Below are positions 44,277-56,324 of a stretch of DNA of 64,000 nucleotides, piece after piece. The stretch comes from Actinernus sp. WN-2022 (lineage: Eukaryota; Cnidaria; Anthozoa; Actiniaria; Actinernidae). Below the pieces are notes generated by a model. It was not told where the DNA came from. It searched no databases and was given only the letters and a program-made list of their open reading frames with translations. The stretch's first letter is position 1. Every line of letters starts with the position of its first letter. A program made the translations under genes and the position numbers. The DNA lies in NCBI GenBank assembly GCA_030867875.1, contig JAOWCC010000577.1, forward strand, positions 2,186,660-2,250,659, written 5' to 3'.

Positions 44277-47001
44277 ACAGTGTTCTGTCTATATATGAAT
44301 AACATATAAATATGTATTGAGGCACAGTGTTGTGTCTATATATGAATAACATATAAATATGTATTGAGGCACAGTGTTCTGTCTATCTATGAATAACATA
44401 TAAATATGTATTGAGGCACAGTGTTCTGTCTATATATGAATAACATATAAATATGTATTGAGGCACAGTGTTCTGTCTATATATGAATAACATATAAATA
44501 TGTATTGAGGCACAGTGTTCTGTCTATATATGAATAACATATAAATATGTATTGAGGCACAGTGTTGTGTCTATATATGAATAACATATAAATATGTATT
44601 GAGGCACAGTGTTGTGTCTATATATGAATAACATATAAATATGTATTGAGGCACAGTGTTGTGTCTATATATGAATAACATATAAATATGTATTGAGGCA
44701 CAGTGTTCTGTCTATATATGAATAACATATAAATATGTATTGAGGCACAGTGTTGTGTCTATATATGAATAACATATAAATATGTATTGAGGCACAGTGT
44801 TGTGTCTATATATGAATAACATATAAATATGTATTGAGGCACAGTGTTGTGTCTATATATGAATAACATATAAATATGTATTGAGGCACAGTGTTCTGTC
44901 TATATATGAATAACATATAAATATGTATTGAGGCACAGTGTTCTGTCTATATATGAATAACATATAAATATGTATTGAGGCACAGTGTTGTGTCTATATA
45001 TGAATAACATATAAATATGTATTGAGGCACAGTGTTCTGTCTATATATGAATAACATATAAATATGTATTGAGGCACAGTGTTGTGTCTATATATGAATA
45101 ACATATAAATATGTATTGAGGCACAGTGTTGTGTCTATATATGAATAACATATAAATATGTATTGAGGCACAGTGTTGTGTCTATATATGAATAACATAT
45201 AAATATGTATTGAGGCACAGTGTTGTGTCTATCTATGAATAACATATAAATATGTATTGAGGCACAGTGTTCTGTCTATATATGAATAACATATAAATAT
45301 GTATTGAGGCACAGTGTTCTGTCTATCTATGAATAACATATAAATATGTATTGAGGCACAGTGTTCTGTCTATATATGAATAACATATAAATATGTATTG
45401 AGGCACAGTGTTCTGTCTATATATGAATAACATATAAATATGTATTGAGGCACAGTGTTGTGTCTAAAAATGAATAACATATAAATATGTATTGAGGCAC
45501 AGTGTTCTGTCTATATATGAATAACATATAAATATGTATTGAGGCACAGTGTTCTGTCTATATATGAATAACATATAAATATGTATTGAGGCACAGTGTT
45601 CTGTCTATATATGAATAACATATAAATATGTATTGAGGCACAGTGTTCTGTCTATATATGAATAACATATAAATATGTATTGAGGCAGTGTTCTGTCTAT
45701 ATATGAATAACATATAAATATGTATTGAGGCACAGTGTTCTGTCTATATATGAATAACATATAAATATGTATTGAGGCACAGTGTTCTGTCTATATATGA
45801 ATAACATATAAATATGTATTGAGGCACAGTGTTCTGTCTATATATGAATAACATATAAATATGTATTGAGGCACAGTGTTCTGTCTATATATGAATAACA
45901 TATAAATATGTATTGAGGCACAGTGTTCTGTCTATATATGAATAACATATAAATATGTATTGAGGCACAGTGTTCTGTCTATATATGAATAACATATAAA
46001 TATGTATTGAGGCACAGTGTTCTGTCTATATATGAATAACATATAAATATGTATTGAGGCACAGTGTTGTGTCTATATATGAATAACATATAAATATGTA
46101 TTGAGGCACAGTGTTCTGTCTATATATGAATAACATATAAATATGTATTGAGGCACAGTGTTGTGTCTATCTATGAATAACATATAAATATGTATTGAGG
46201 CACAGTGTTCTGTCTATATATGAATAACATATAAATATGTATTGAGGCACAGTGTTGTGTCTATATATGAATAACATATAAATATGTATTGAGGCACAGT
46301 GTTCTGTCTATATATGAATAACATATAAATATGTATTGAGGCACAGTGTTGTGTCTATCTATGAATAACATATAAATATGTATTGAGGCACAGTGTTCTG
46401 TCTATATATGAATAACATATAAATATGTATTGAGGCACAGTGTTCTGTCTATATATGAATAACATATAAATATGTATTGAGGCACAGTGTTGTGTCTATA
46501 TATGAATAACATATAAATATGTATTGAGGCACAGTGTTCTGTCTATATATGAATAACATATAAATATGTATTGAGGCACAGTGTTGTGTCTATATATGAA
46601 TAACATATAAATATGTATTGAGGCACAGTGTTGTGTCTATATATGAATAACATATAAATATGTATTGAGGCACAGTGTTGTGTCTATATATGAATAACAT
46701 ATAAATATGTATTGAGGCACAGTGTTCTGTCTATATATGAATAACATATAAATATGTATTGAGGCACAGTGATCTGTCTATATATGAATAACATATAAAT
46801 ATGTATTGAGGCACAGTGTTCTGTCTATATATGAATAACATATAAATATGTATTGAGGCACAGTGTTCTGTCTATATATGAATAACATATAAATATGTAT
46901 TGAGGCACAGTGTTCTGTCTATATATGAATAACATATAAATATGTATTGAGGCACAGTGTTCTGTCTATATATGAATAACATATAAATATGTATTGAGGC
47001 A
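44277..47001 (+). repeat. 47-bp minisatellite, about 58 units
   Basis: The unit is TGTTCTGTCTATATATGAAT plus AACATATAAATATGTATTGA plus GGCACAG. Units are almost identical apart from a few two-state sites (TTCTGTCT or TTGTGTCT; CTATATATG or CTATCTATG). One unit near 45683 lacks CACA-type bases. Homogeneity suggests recent expansion or conversion. Confidence 0.97.
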
Positions 47002-47214
47002 AGCCTAAAATCGGAGTCCCAATTATCAGAACCGAAATAACGACCCGATAAATTATATAATCAAAACAAATAAAGAACAAACAAAAATATCTAGTAGATC
47101 AAAGGAAAATCAGCACAAAAGGTTCAGAAGAAAAGATAAGGAAGTCGTTCAATTTTTGCTCTCATCCCATATGTATTGAGGTCCGATATCAATAGTACCT
47201 TTGCAACAGAGAAC

Positions 47215-47735
47215 TATACACTTAGTCAATAGGCCTTATGCCTACTGATGTCACCATAGAACATTGTGTCACCATAGAACTACACTGAGTCAATAGGCCT
47301 TATGCGTATTGTGTCACCATAGAACTACACTGAGTCAATAGGCCTTATGCGTATTGTGTCACCATAGAACTACACTGAGTCAATAGGCTTTATGCGTACT
47401 GATGTCACCATAGAACTACACTGAGTCAATAGGCCTTATGCGTACTGATGTCACTATAGAACTACACTGAGTCAATAGGCCTTATGCGTACTGATGTCAC
47501 CATAGAACTACACTGAGTCAATAGGCCTTATGCGTACTGATGTCACCATAGAACTACACTGAGTCAATAGGCCTTATGCGTACTGATGTCACCATAGAAC
47601 TACACTGAGTCAATAGGCCTTATGAGTACTGATGTCACCATAGAACTACACTGAGTCAATAGGCCTTATGCGTACTGATGTCACCATAGAACTACACTGA
47701 GTCAATAGGCCTTATGCGTATTGTGTCACCATCAA
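47215..47735 (+). repeat. 46-bp minisatellite, about 11 units
   Basis: The unit is ACTGAGTCAATAGGCCTTAT plus GCGTACTGATGTCACCATAG plus AACTAC. Early and last units lack GA of 'CTGATGTC' (43-44 bp). Each unit holds TGAGTCA, an AP-1 consensus; function is untested. Confidence 0.95.
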
Positions 47736-47895
47736 GACTCACTTTTGTGTTGAGAAGAATTGGTGGTGATGACGTCATCATGCATTGAAATCATTGTACA
47801 GTCACATGCATAAATTAAACAACTTATAAAACTGGGCATACCAGCTGTTTTATATATAGCGCAATCCGATTAAACTATTATCTGCTAACGTATTC

Positions 47896-48069
47896 TCACA
47901 TCGTGGTTTTTGTAGCCATTGAAGAAGTTGTATCCTCGTCTTCGCGAATCGTAGGTTGTCCAATATTTCTCTTTTCCGCTTTTTCTATATGACGATTGTC
48001 TTCAGCTTCCTTCAAGGTACACGTCTTGCTTTCATCATCGTCATTCGGCTTTTTCTTTTTCTCGCAGTG
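47896..48069 (-). CDS. Terminal exon of a minus-strand gene (possibly the SWIM gene)
   Basis: Minus-strand acceptor ATATTGTTTTAG, phase 0, opens 57 codons ending in TGA: HCEKKKKPNDDDESKTCTLK, then a charged Glu/Lys/Arg part and TTSSMATKTTM at the end. The phase-0 entry matches the exon at 48730-48811, and the donor and acceptor are good. It looks like a disordered C-terminus with no domain. The 48.2-kb minisatellite lies in the intron between them. Confidence 0.6.
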   Translation of the reverse strand, partial: HCEKKKKPNDDDESKTCTLKEAEDNRHIEKAEKRNIGQPTIREDEDTTSSMATKTTM

Positions 48070-48267
48070 CTAAAACAATATGAAACACTTATAATGAGTG
48101 GTCCTGAGGGAGTGACTTGTGTCCCGAGACCACGTTGATTTCCCGAGGGTCTAGTCATTCAGTGATTAGTTAAAAGTTTTGCACCCCTTGTGTTTGTCGT
48201 GTAAATGGAAATGTAGGGGATCTGAGACCTTATGAAAAGGTAGTCTCGGCCCGCCTGTCGGAGTTGA

Positions 48268-48660
48268 AGTACCGTGCTCAAGTTAGGAGTGCCGTGCTCA
48301 AGTTACGAGTGCCGTGCTCAAGTTACGAGTGCCGTGCTCAAGTTACGAGTGCCGTGCTCAAGTTACGAGTGCCGTGCTCAAGTTACGAGTGCCGTGCTCA
48401 AGTTACGAGTGCCGTGCTCAAGTTAGGAGTGCCGTGCTCAAGTTAGGAGTGCCGTGCTCAAGTTAGGAGTGCCGTGTTCAAGTTAGGAGTGCCGTGCCCA
48501 AGTTAGGAGTGCCGTGCTCAAGTTAGGGGTGCCGTGCTCAAGTTAGGGGTGCCGTGCTCAAGTTAGGGGTGCCGTGCCCAAGTTAGGAGTGCCGTGCTCA
48601 AGTTAGGAGTGCCGTGCCCAAGTTAGGAGTGCCGTGCCCAAGTTAGGAGTGCCGTGCCTA
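48268..48660 (+). repeat. 20-bp minisatellite, about 20 units
   Basis: The unit is GTGCCGTGCTCAAGTTACGA. The right half uses GTTAGGA or GTTAGGG, and some units have GCCCAAG. The 60-codon frame here is an artefact. Confidence 0.97.
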
Positions 48661-48729
48661 AAATGACTGTCATGTAAACCGGGCTTAAAAGTATCACATG
48701 AATACTAAGCACTTATTCTACCTGCTTAC

Positions 48730-48811
48730 CTCTTGAAGCACTAGCTTCGCAGTCTCAAGTAACTCTCGTTGGCTCATACAGTATATCGTCTGCTTCTCTT
48801 CTTTATTAACC
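48730..48811 (-). CDS. Internal exon of a minus-strand gene
   Basis: Between a minus-strand acceptor (CTGGTTTACAG, phase 2) and donor (CAAGAGGTAAGC, phase 0) lie 27 codons, VNKEEKQTIYCMSQRELLET followed by AKLVLQE, probably helical. It splices in frame to 47896-48069. Confidence 0.55.
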
Positions 48812-48859
48812 CTGTAAACCAGATTGTTAAACTAGTTCTTATTCATGTGGCTATCTCTT

Positions 48860-49000
48860 CTTCCAGAGGAACATCCACTGAAAACAATTAGATGTCAAAA
48901 TCTATTGCTGTGTTTGTCTCCTGTACATTGTACACTATTTATGATGTCATTATGGGTCGATTTTCGTGTCCATAAAACTCATTTCAATTTCCCGGGCAAC
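48860..49000. repeat. Interspersed element shared with 50835-50975
   Basis: GAACATCCACTGAAA, CTGTGTTTGTCTCCTGTA, ATTGTACACTA and AACTCATTTCAATTTCC recur in order at 50838-50970 with about 20% change. Confidence 0.65.
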
Positions 49001-49404
49001 GCCATCTTGAATCTTATGACGTCACACGGTTGACTCGAGTGTCGGTAAACAATATAGCAATGGGGAAACATGTAAAAAAGGGGATAAGGTCTGGCAAAGT
49101 CAGGAGACATGGAAAAATCACAACGACGTAAAATGTATTTGGGGAGTTTGGGGGTGGAAGCAGTTCCTTGGCGAAGGGGAGGCCGTTGGCTCCCCATGAC
49201 CCCACCCCCGGTATCTGATCCACTGGCGACAACCCTGGCCCTGTTGATGTGTAACAATAGGGGCAACACTGTGACGTCATAGGATCAACGGCCGGCGCGG
49301 GAAATTCACGCGCCCCTCGATGCTAATGCCAGGACTCACTCAACAGACTTCAAACCGAATCTCTAACACAAACTATAACCCGGACCATAAAACCTACCCT
49401 AACT

Positions 49405-50718
49405 AAACAAGTTCCATACTAAGTCAACGTGATGACCACCATACTAAGTCAACGTGATAACCACCATACTAAGCCAACGTGATAACCACCATACTAAGCC
49501 AACGTGATAACCACCATACTAAGCCAACGTGATAACCACCATACTAAGCCAACGTGATAACCACCATACTAAGTCAACGTGATAACCACCATACTAAGTC
49601 AACGTGATAACCACCATACTAAGCCAACGTGATAACCACCATACTAAGCCAACGTGATAACCACCATACTAAGTCAACGTGATAACCACCATACTAAGCC
49701 AACGTGATAACCACCATACTAAGCCAACGTGATAACCATCATACTAAGCCAACGTGATAACCACCATACTAAGCCAACGTGATAACCACCATACTAAGTC
49801 AACGTGATAACCACCATACTAAGCCAACGTGATAACCACCATACTAAGTCAACGTGATAACCATCATACTAAGCCAACGTGATAACCACCATACTAAGTC
49901 AACGTGATAACCACTATACTAAGTCAACGTGATAACCACCATACTAAGCCAACGTGATAACCACCATACTAAGTCAACGTGATAACCACGATACTAAGCC
50001 AACGTGATAACCACCATACTAAGTCAACGTGATAACCACGATACTAAGCCAACGTGATAACCACCATACTAAGTCAACGTGATAACCACCATACTAAGCC
50101 AACGTGATAACCACCATACTAAGCCAACGTGATAACCACCATACTAAGTCAACGTGATAACCACTATACTATAAGTCAACGTGATAACCACTATACTAAG
50201 TCAACGTGATAACCACTATACTAAGTCAACGTGATAACCACGATACTAAGCCAACGTGATAACCACCATACTAAGTCAACGTGATAACCACCATACTAAG
50301 CCAACGTGATAACCACCATACTAAGTCAACGTGATAACCACCATACTAAGCCAACGTGATAACCACCATACTAAGTCAACGTGATAACCACCATACTAAG
50401 TCAACGTGATAACCACTATACTATAAGTCAACGTGATAACCACTATACTAAGTCAACGTGATAACCACCATACTAAGCCAACGTGATAACCACCATACTA
50501 AGCCAACGTGATAACCACCATACTAAGTCAACGTGATAACCACCATACTAAGCCAACGTGATAACCACCATACTAAGTCAACGTGATAACCACCATACTA
50601 AGCCAACGTGATGACCACCATACTAAGCCAACGTGATAACCACCATACTAAGCCAACGTGATAACCACCATACTAAGCCAACGTGATAACCACCATTCTA
50701 AGCCAACGTGATAACCAC
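49405..50718 (-). repeat. 25-bp minisatellite, about 52 units, resembling the 5' part of tRNA-Val
   Basis: Read on the minus strand the unit is TAGTATGGTGGTTATCACGT plus TGGCT. It matches the 'GTAGTGTAGTGGTTATCACG' A-box/D-arm region of eukaryotic tRNA-Val (from memory) with few changes. Main variation: AAGCC or AAGTC, and CCACC, CCACT or CCACG, in irregular order; two units have an extra 3 bases (50168, 50412). Confidence 0.9.
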
Positions 50719-50719
50719 A

Positions 50720-51055
50720 ACGTGATAGGAGAAGCTGCTTCCTTGACTAGACCTGGACTTTGTTTTATAGTTCAAGCCATTAATCATTGACACAATTTAA
50801 AGAAATAATCTGGATACAAAAAAGCTACGCTTATTTAAAGAGAACCTCCACTGAAATAAAAACGATATTTGCTCTAAAATACTGTGTTTGTTTCCTGTAA
50901 ATTGTACACTAGATGTCAGTTCTGGATCGCCTTGTTTCCTGTCCATAAAAAAACATTTCAATTTCCTTAGACTTCCTTAGGACAGGAATTGCTCAACAGA
51001 AAATTCAAACTGCCCTTGCTCGCTAAAGGACTGGGCACTAATCAAGCATTGAATA
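50720..51055. other. No gene; contains the second copy of the 48860 element
   Basis: See 48860-49000. No ORF is present. Confidence 0.5.
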
Positions 51056-51060
51056 CTCAC

Positions 51061-51125
51061 GTAGTATAGTGGTTATCACGTTGGCTTAGTATGGTGGTTA
51101 TCACGTTGACTTAGTATGGTGGTTA
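51061..51125 (+). repeat. tRNA-like segment and 2.5 inverted units of the 25-bp satellite
   Basis: GTAGTATAGTGGTTATCACG plus TTGGCTTA is the closest match in the window to a tRNA-Val 5' half. It is followed by two more units in the opposite orientation to the main array. No T-arm or B box follows, so it is not a tRNA gene. Confidence 0.75.
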
Positions 51126-51435
51126 GGTATTAGTGCGCTTGTGAATCTACCAACGATCTCCCACACGACAAATCGCCGCTGCATCTTTTAGCTAAAGAAC
51201 GCAGGCTCGCTGCATATTATTTTATGAGACCTAGCCAGTTATCATCGATTTAAAAGTGGGAGACACAATGACCGACATAGAAAACAAAATTATTAGCGTC
51301 TGTCGTTTATTAAGGAATCAAATATCAATGACGTCATTCAAGTCACATGCAAAAGCCAATTCTAGCTCAATTTGCTGTTTTATGTCAGCTCCACTTATTA
51401 AAGTGCACTTCAGCCGAGGCAGAAATCATTTATTT

Positions 51436-51667
51436 GGGCACAGTAAAGTGTTTAGCATCTTGTTCAATCAGTAAAGTGTTTAGCATCTTGTTCAATCAGT
51501 AAAGTGTTTAGCATCTTGTTCAATCAGTAAAGTGTTTAGCATCTTGTTCAATCAGTAAAGTGTTTAGCATCTTGTTCAATCAGTAAAGTGTTTAGCATCT
51601 TGTTCAATCAGTAAAGTGTTTAGCATCTTGTTCAATCGGTAAAGTGCTTAGCATCTTGTTCAATCAG
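51436..51667 (+). repeat. 28-bp minisatellite, about 8 units
   Basis: The unit is CAGTAAAGTGTTTAGCATCT plus TGTTCAAT. It abuts the 5' edge of the LINE relic that follows. Confidence 0.95.
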
Positions 51668-53575
51668 TTTTGGTTGATTTATGGCCGTAATATTGCTTTA
51701 AAAGGCACATTAAGAAGGATTTCTACGAGAAGAAGGTGCAACATCTCAGGACTAGTGACCCGCGTAAATGGTGGAGTGCTGTTAACAAGAACTCTGGTAA
51801 TTAACAACACATCAATTAGTTATGAGGACAATGCCGGTAACATCATATCTGAGACTAATATGGCTACAAGGCTTACTAAGTTCTACATTTCTGTCACGTC
51901 TGATGTCTCCCCATTGGACACCAGCTCGTTATCTGTGTTTTTTTTGCCAGCTCAAGATGGGTTGCCTGTAATTAGGCCATCTGAGGTGCGTACGACACTG
52001 CTCAGCCTTAGCCCTTTTCAAGGCCATTGGCCCTGACAGGGTCCCAAATCGCATATGGAAGGAGTTCGCTCCTGAGCTTGCACGCCTGTTACGGATACAT
52101 TGAACGCCTCTTTCGCTTCAGGTTCTTTCCCGACACTGTGGAAGAACTCGTACATCTCTCCAATAGGGAAAGTCACCCCTGTCACCGGTGATAGTATCAG
52201 GCCTATAGCCCTCACACCGTGTGTCAAAGGTCCAAAAAGATTTTGCTGTGCGGTGGCTCATCGACGATGTGAAATACGAGATTGATCCGCAACAGTTTGG
52301 ATGCCTGAAAGGTACGTCAACCACCTACTGCCTCTTAGTCATGCTCGAGAACTGGCTCTCCTCCCTAGATCAACCAGGAAGATATCTCCGAGTGTGCTAC
52401 CTGGATTTCAGCAAGGCTTTCGATTACATTGACCATATCCTGGTTTTAAAAAATGATTGACCTTGGTGTTAGAAGATCGCTCATTCGTTGGATCTGTAGC
52501 TTTCTCAGTGGCCTGCGCCAAGCTATTAAACTTGTAGTATCTGATTGGGAGAATGTCCAAACTGGTGTTCTACATATAACAAAACTTGGGCCCATCGTCT
52601 TCCTGATAATGATTAATGACCGTGCTATGAAGTTTCCCCTGAAACCTATCCACTGATATCTGAGGTCGTCCCTTCTGGAATGTCTTTCGTCCTGCAATCT
52701 GATTTAGACATAATCTCTAGCTGGGCCAAGCGCAAAAACATGAACCTTAATCCAAAGAAGAGTAAGGAAATTATCATCTGTCCGCTTAAAACCAGACCAG
52801 ATCTTGCCCTTGAGAAAGTGTCGTCCCACAAAGTCCTTGCGCTCGTCCTTACTGACAACCTCAAATGGAATGATAATACCAAAGAGATTGTCAGTAAAGC
52901 GTCAAAGAGACTGTACATAATCATAGTGCTAAAGCGTGCAGGTGTTCCATCATACGACTTAGTCCACATATATCTCGCGCTTGTTCGATCAGTGCTAAAG
53001 CGTGCAGGTGTTTCATCATACGACTTAGTGCACATATATCTCGCGCTTGTTCGATCAGTGCTAAAGGGTGCAGGTGTTCCATCATAGGACTTAGTCCACA
53101 TACATCTCGCGCTTGTTCGATCAGTGCTAAAGCGTGCAGGTGTTCCATCATACGACTTAGTCCACATACATCTCGCGCTTGTTCGATCAGTGCTAAAGGG
53201 TGCAGGTGTTCCATCATACGACTTAGTCCACATATATCTCGCGCTTGTTCGATCAGTGCTAAAGCGTGCAGGTGTTCCATCATACGACTTAGTCCACATA
53301 CATCTCGCGCTTGTTCCATCAGTGCTAAAGCGTGCAGGTGTTCCATCATACGACTTAGTCCACATATATCTCGCGCTTGTTCGATCAGTGCTAAAGCGTG
53401 CAGGTGTTCCATCATACGACTTAGTCCACATATATCTCGCGCTTGTTCGATCAGTGCTAAAGCGTGCAGGTGTTCCATCATACGACTTAGTCCACATATA
53501 TCTCGCGCTTGTTCGATCAGTGCTCGAGTACTGTTGTGTCATATGGAGTAACAGCCTTCCAGGATATCTGAGATG
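51660..53575 (+). pseudogene. CR1-like LINE relic C, with an expanded tandem repeat inside its ORF
   Basis: The plus strand carries, across shifting frames, FYEKKVQHLRTSDPRKWWSA-like remains (51720-51790), FASGSFPTLWKNSYISPIGK (52110-52170), DPQQFGCLKGTSTTYCLLVM and RVCYLDFSKAFDYIDHIL (52280-52440), IDLGVRRSLIRWICSFLSGL (52455), TKLGPIVFLIMIND, SWAKRKNMNLNPKKSKEIII and KASKRLYIIIVLKRAGVPSY. The catalytic DD block is deleted near 52650-52680. It breaks off after LEYCCVIWSNSLPGYLR, next to LINE D. It is closely related to LINE D. Confidence 0.85.
52921..53525 (+). repeat. 66-bp in-frame tandem repeat within LINE C, about 9 units
   Basis: Each unit encodes VLKRAGVPSYDLVHIYLALV plus RS, a post-RT segment that normally occurs once (LINE D has VLRRGGVPPSDLVLIYFSLV once). 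Units differ by single substitutions. The length is a multiple of three, so both strands stay open (298 codons on minus). Those frames are artefacts. Confidence 0.95.
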
Positions 53576-54332
53576 ATGGGGACTGGGAACTAATGGCGGA
53601 AAGTCGCGTCCTCATTAGGCTCTGTGCACTTTTCATGCTATTTAGCTTTTTACTTCAAATTTATCATGTTAATGTCTTCCACGATTCTTCTAATGGACTC
53701 CAGTATATACTATGGAATCCTCCTGCATCTCGTAGTGGACCAAGATGTGGATTTCGCCCTCTAAAACTTCCCATCTCACAATGGACTAAACGCGGATTGA
53801 CGGTAATCACTCTTCCCTCTCATTGTAATTACAACATTTACTTCATCGTTCACGGAACTGGCTTCCCTCTGAATTTCTAACGAGACCTGAAACAACCATG
53901 GGGGCTGATCAAAGCTGATCAAAGCTGTGGTGACATCCACCCTCAGCCTGGTGCTTTAAGTTCGAGTCCTGTCGGCCAAAAACTCAATTCTTCAAGTATT
54001 TCGTACTCAGCTTCGAAGCTTATGCAAATTGGGAAGTTCTGCAACACTACTCACAAGCTAAATGATGTCACGCTTGCTGATACTTTATCTACTTATGGTA
54101 TTTCTCGCTGTGTTAACACTTATCAAGCCCCGACGTATGATTCCTGTGCTTACAACCTCCTCATATCCACGCTCGTTTAAAAGAGGTCATTTGGTTTCGG
54201 AATCGAACATGAATAACTGTATTCAGATTTTCCCTTCTACCAGCGATTATGAAAGCGTGTTGTACCTCCATTCAAAGGAAACTTTAGCAGAAGTAATTCG
54301 TCGCATCCTATTATACTTAATAACCTTATGAG

Positions 54333-54902
54333 GTGAAACCCAATGGTTCTATCAGCAGAAATAAAATACAGCTTCCGAACTTCCTCCTAGCTAATGTGAA
54401 CTCATTACCTGCAAAGATTGACGAGCTATTGCTTATGTTAGACCGTGATCGGTTAGATGTTGCTGCAATAACGGAGTCGTGGCTCCAAGCGGACAACATT
54501 GACAGTGATCTCATTAACATCCCTGGTTTTAACCTCCCCGGTTTTAACCTCCATCGTAGAGACAGACCTCAGGGCCGCAGTGGAGGTGTTTGTTCATTTG
54601 TGTCTGAAGCTATACCCTGTAATCGTCGATCGGATCTTGAGAATCCGAACTTTGAATGTATGTGGTTGTGGCTTCGTCCCCGTCGCCTCCCACGCCCGCT
54701 ATCTGGCATAATTAACTGTACGGTATATAGCCCTCCGGACAAATCTCTTCAAGAACAGAGCGAACTCGCTCAATATCTCGTAGACACTTTGGATTTAGTT
54801 CGTTCGGCACACCCGGATTGTGGTATTGTTATATTAGGTGATTTTAACTGCCTTAATATTACTGACTTACTTTTGCACCATAATCTTGCGGCGAATCGGT
54901 AG
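54333..54902 (+). pseudogene. Apurinic-type endonuclease domain of LINE D
   Basis: KIQLPNFLLANVNSLPAKID (the 'N.NSL..K..EL' start), DVAAITESWLQ with the catalytic Glu, RSGGVCSFV, INCTVYSPPD and DCGIVILGDFNC with the GDFN motif match the exonuclease-endonuclease-phosphatase fold that nicks target DNA in CR1-like LINEs. The domain stops at 54902, before the usual SDH block. Confidence 0.85.
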
Positions 54903-55192
54903 TTTACTTCCTAAAGCACAATCCCTCCAATCCGTTTTGCCATGCGATGAAGGAAAGTGAGTTTTTTTACGCTCCAAATCTCGACAGTTCTCGATTGCCA
55001 TTCAACCGCCATGTTCTTGCGGCCTGGTTAACAAGTTCAGATGACTACGAAGGCCAGGTTAACTAGAATCGGCTGTGACGTCATTTTCTCAAGACGCAAT
55101 CTCCACATGGCTAATTTCTTATTCGAACTCGTGCAGTGCTGCTAAATATTCGCTGGTTTTTAAATCTTTTTTTTTCGGCTGCACTGTCTTAA

Positions 55193-55963
55193 ATGGGAGG
55201 AAGGGCTCTTCGACTACTTTCTGTATTCTGGACATGCTCAATAATTGGCTGCTGGCCCATGATACACCCTCACAGTTCATTAGTTTGTTTCCTCGATTTT
55301 AGTAAGGCCTTTGACCGTATCAATCACAATGTACTTGTCCCGAAGCTCATCACACTTGGAGTTAGAAGATGCTTAATTCCATGGATCTGCAATTTTCTTT
55401 GTGATCGCCGGCAATCTGTGAAACTTGGCAGCTGTGCGAAATCTTATTGGGGAGCCGTCAGTGTAGGCGTACCTCACGGCACCAAACTTGGACCAATTCT
55501 TTTCTTGATTATGGTCAACGATCTTTCGTTAAAATCGCCGCACACCAGTCATCGGAAATATGTTGATGACATTACGACCTCGGAATCTTTAACAGTGAAC
55601 GGTAATTCCACTCTTCGATCTGACCTGGTCGAAATATCTCGTTGGGCGAAATGTAATGATATGAAACTTAATCCTAAGAAATGTAAAGAGATGTCCATTA
55701 GTTTCCTCCGTCAGCAACCTGACGCCACTTATCTCAATATTAACGATCAACCGCTTGAACGTGTTTCATCTTATAAGGTCCTCGGTTTAATGCTTCAACA
55801 TAATCTAAAGTGGGTCGACAATATCAATAATATGGTGAAAAAGGCATCTAAACGGCTTCATATTCTAAGAGTCCTCCGCCGCGGTGGTGTTCCTCCTTCC
55901 GATCTTGTTCTGATTTACTTTTCGTTGGTGCGATCCATTCTTGAATATAGTTGTGCTGTTTGA
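55193..55963 (+). pseudogene. Reverse transcriptase domain of LINE D
   Basis: CFLDFSKAFDRINHNVLVPK, LGVRRCLIPWICNFLCDRRQ, HGTKLGPILFLIMVNDL, KYVDDITTSE (catalytic YVDD), SRWAKCNDMKLNPKKCKEMS and KVLGLMLQHNLKWVDNI occur in order. The frame ends with ILEYSCAV and a stop. The NTP-binding N-terminal fingers are lost. Confidence 0.85.
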
Positions 55964-56324
55964 CATACCAGCCTACCGTGCTACTTAACTGACAAAATCG
56001 AGCTTGTCCATCCATATCAAAGTTACTCTGAAGCACTCACTCTATGTAACTGCTCTTGCCTTGATACAGGAAGCATGAACTATGTTCTAAAGTATTCAGG
56101 ACGCTAAAGAGCCCTAGTTCACGTCTCCACCACCTTCTGCCTGACACTCGAGTAAGCGCGCACGCCGAGAGTTGCGCAATAGCCAAAACCTTAGTTTGCC
56201 TAAGTGTCGCACCGAAAGGTATAAGAGAAGCTTTTTTCCTACGATGTGTTTTAAGTCTACTAACTAATTTGTTCATATACAATTGAATAATAATAATCTT
56301 AGCTTAACTTATTGTAAGATATTT

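Larger units (their letters stand above)
53590..56300 (+). mobile_element. CR1-like LINE D, nearly full length but broken
   Basis: It runs from a 5' ORF (53593 on) through SCGDIHPQPGAL, a degraded copy of the 'SGD(I/V)HPNPGP' motif that starts ORF2 in this group (53925-53960). Then come an endonuclease domain, an RT domain and a C-terminal region with HHLLPDTRVSA-like remains (56130-56160). It ends near an AATAATAATAAT tail (about 56288). A stop after the GDIHP segment, a stretch of unrelated or deleted sequence at 54900-55190 and later stops inactivate it. Confidence 0.85.

Noticed and set aside
44277..50718. CRISPR-like appearance of the large arrays
   Set aside because: Units are contiguous and have no unique spacers, no cas genes are present and the DNA is eukaryotic.
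51061..51090. Functional tRNA-Val gene
   Set aside because: Only the 5' half is present. No anticodon loop, T arm or B box follows.
52646..53542. 298-codon minus-strand open frame, and the 186-codon frame beside it
   Set aside because: They are shadows of the 66-bp tandem repeat, whose length is a multiple of three. The plus strand carries the recognisable LINE protein.
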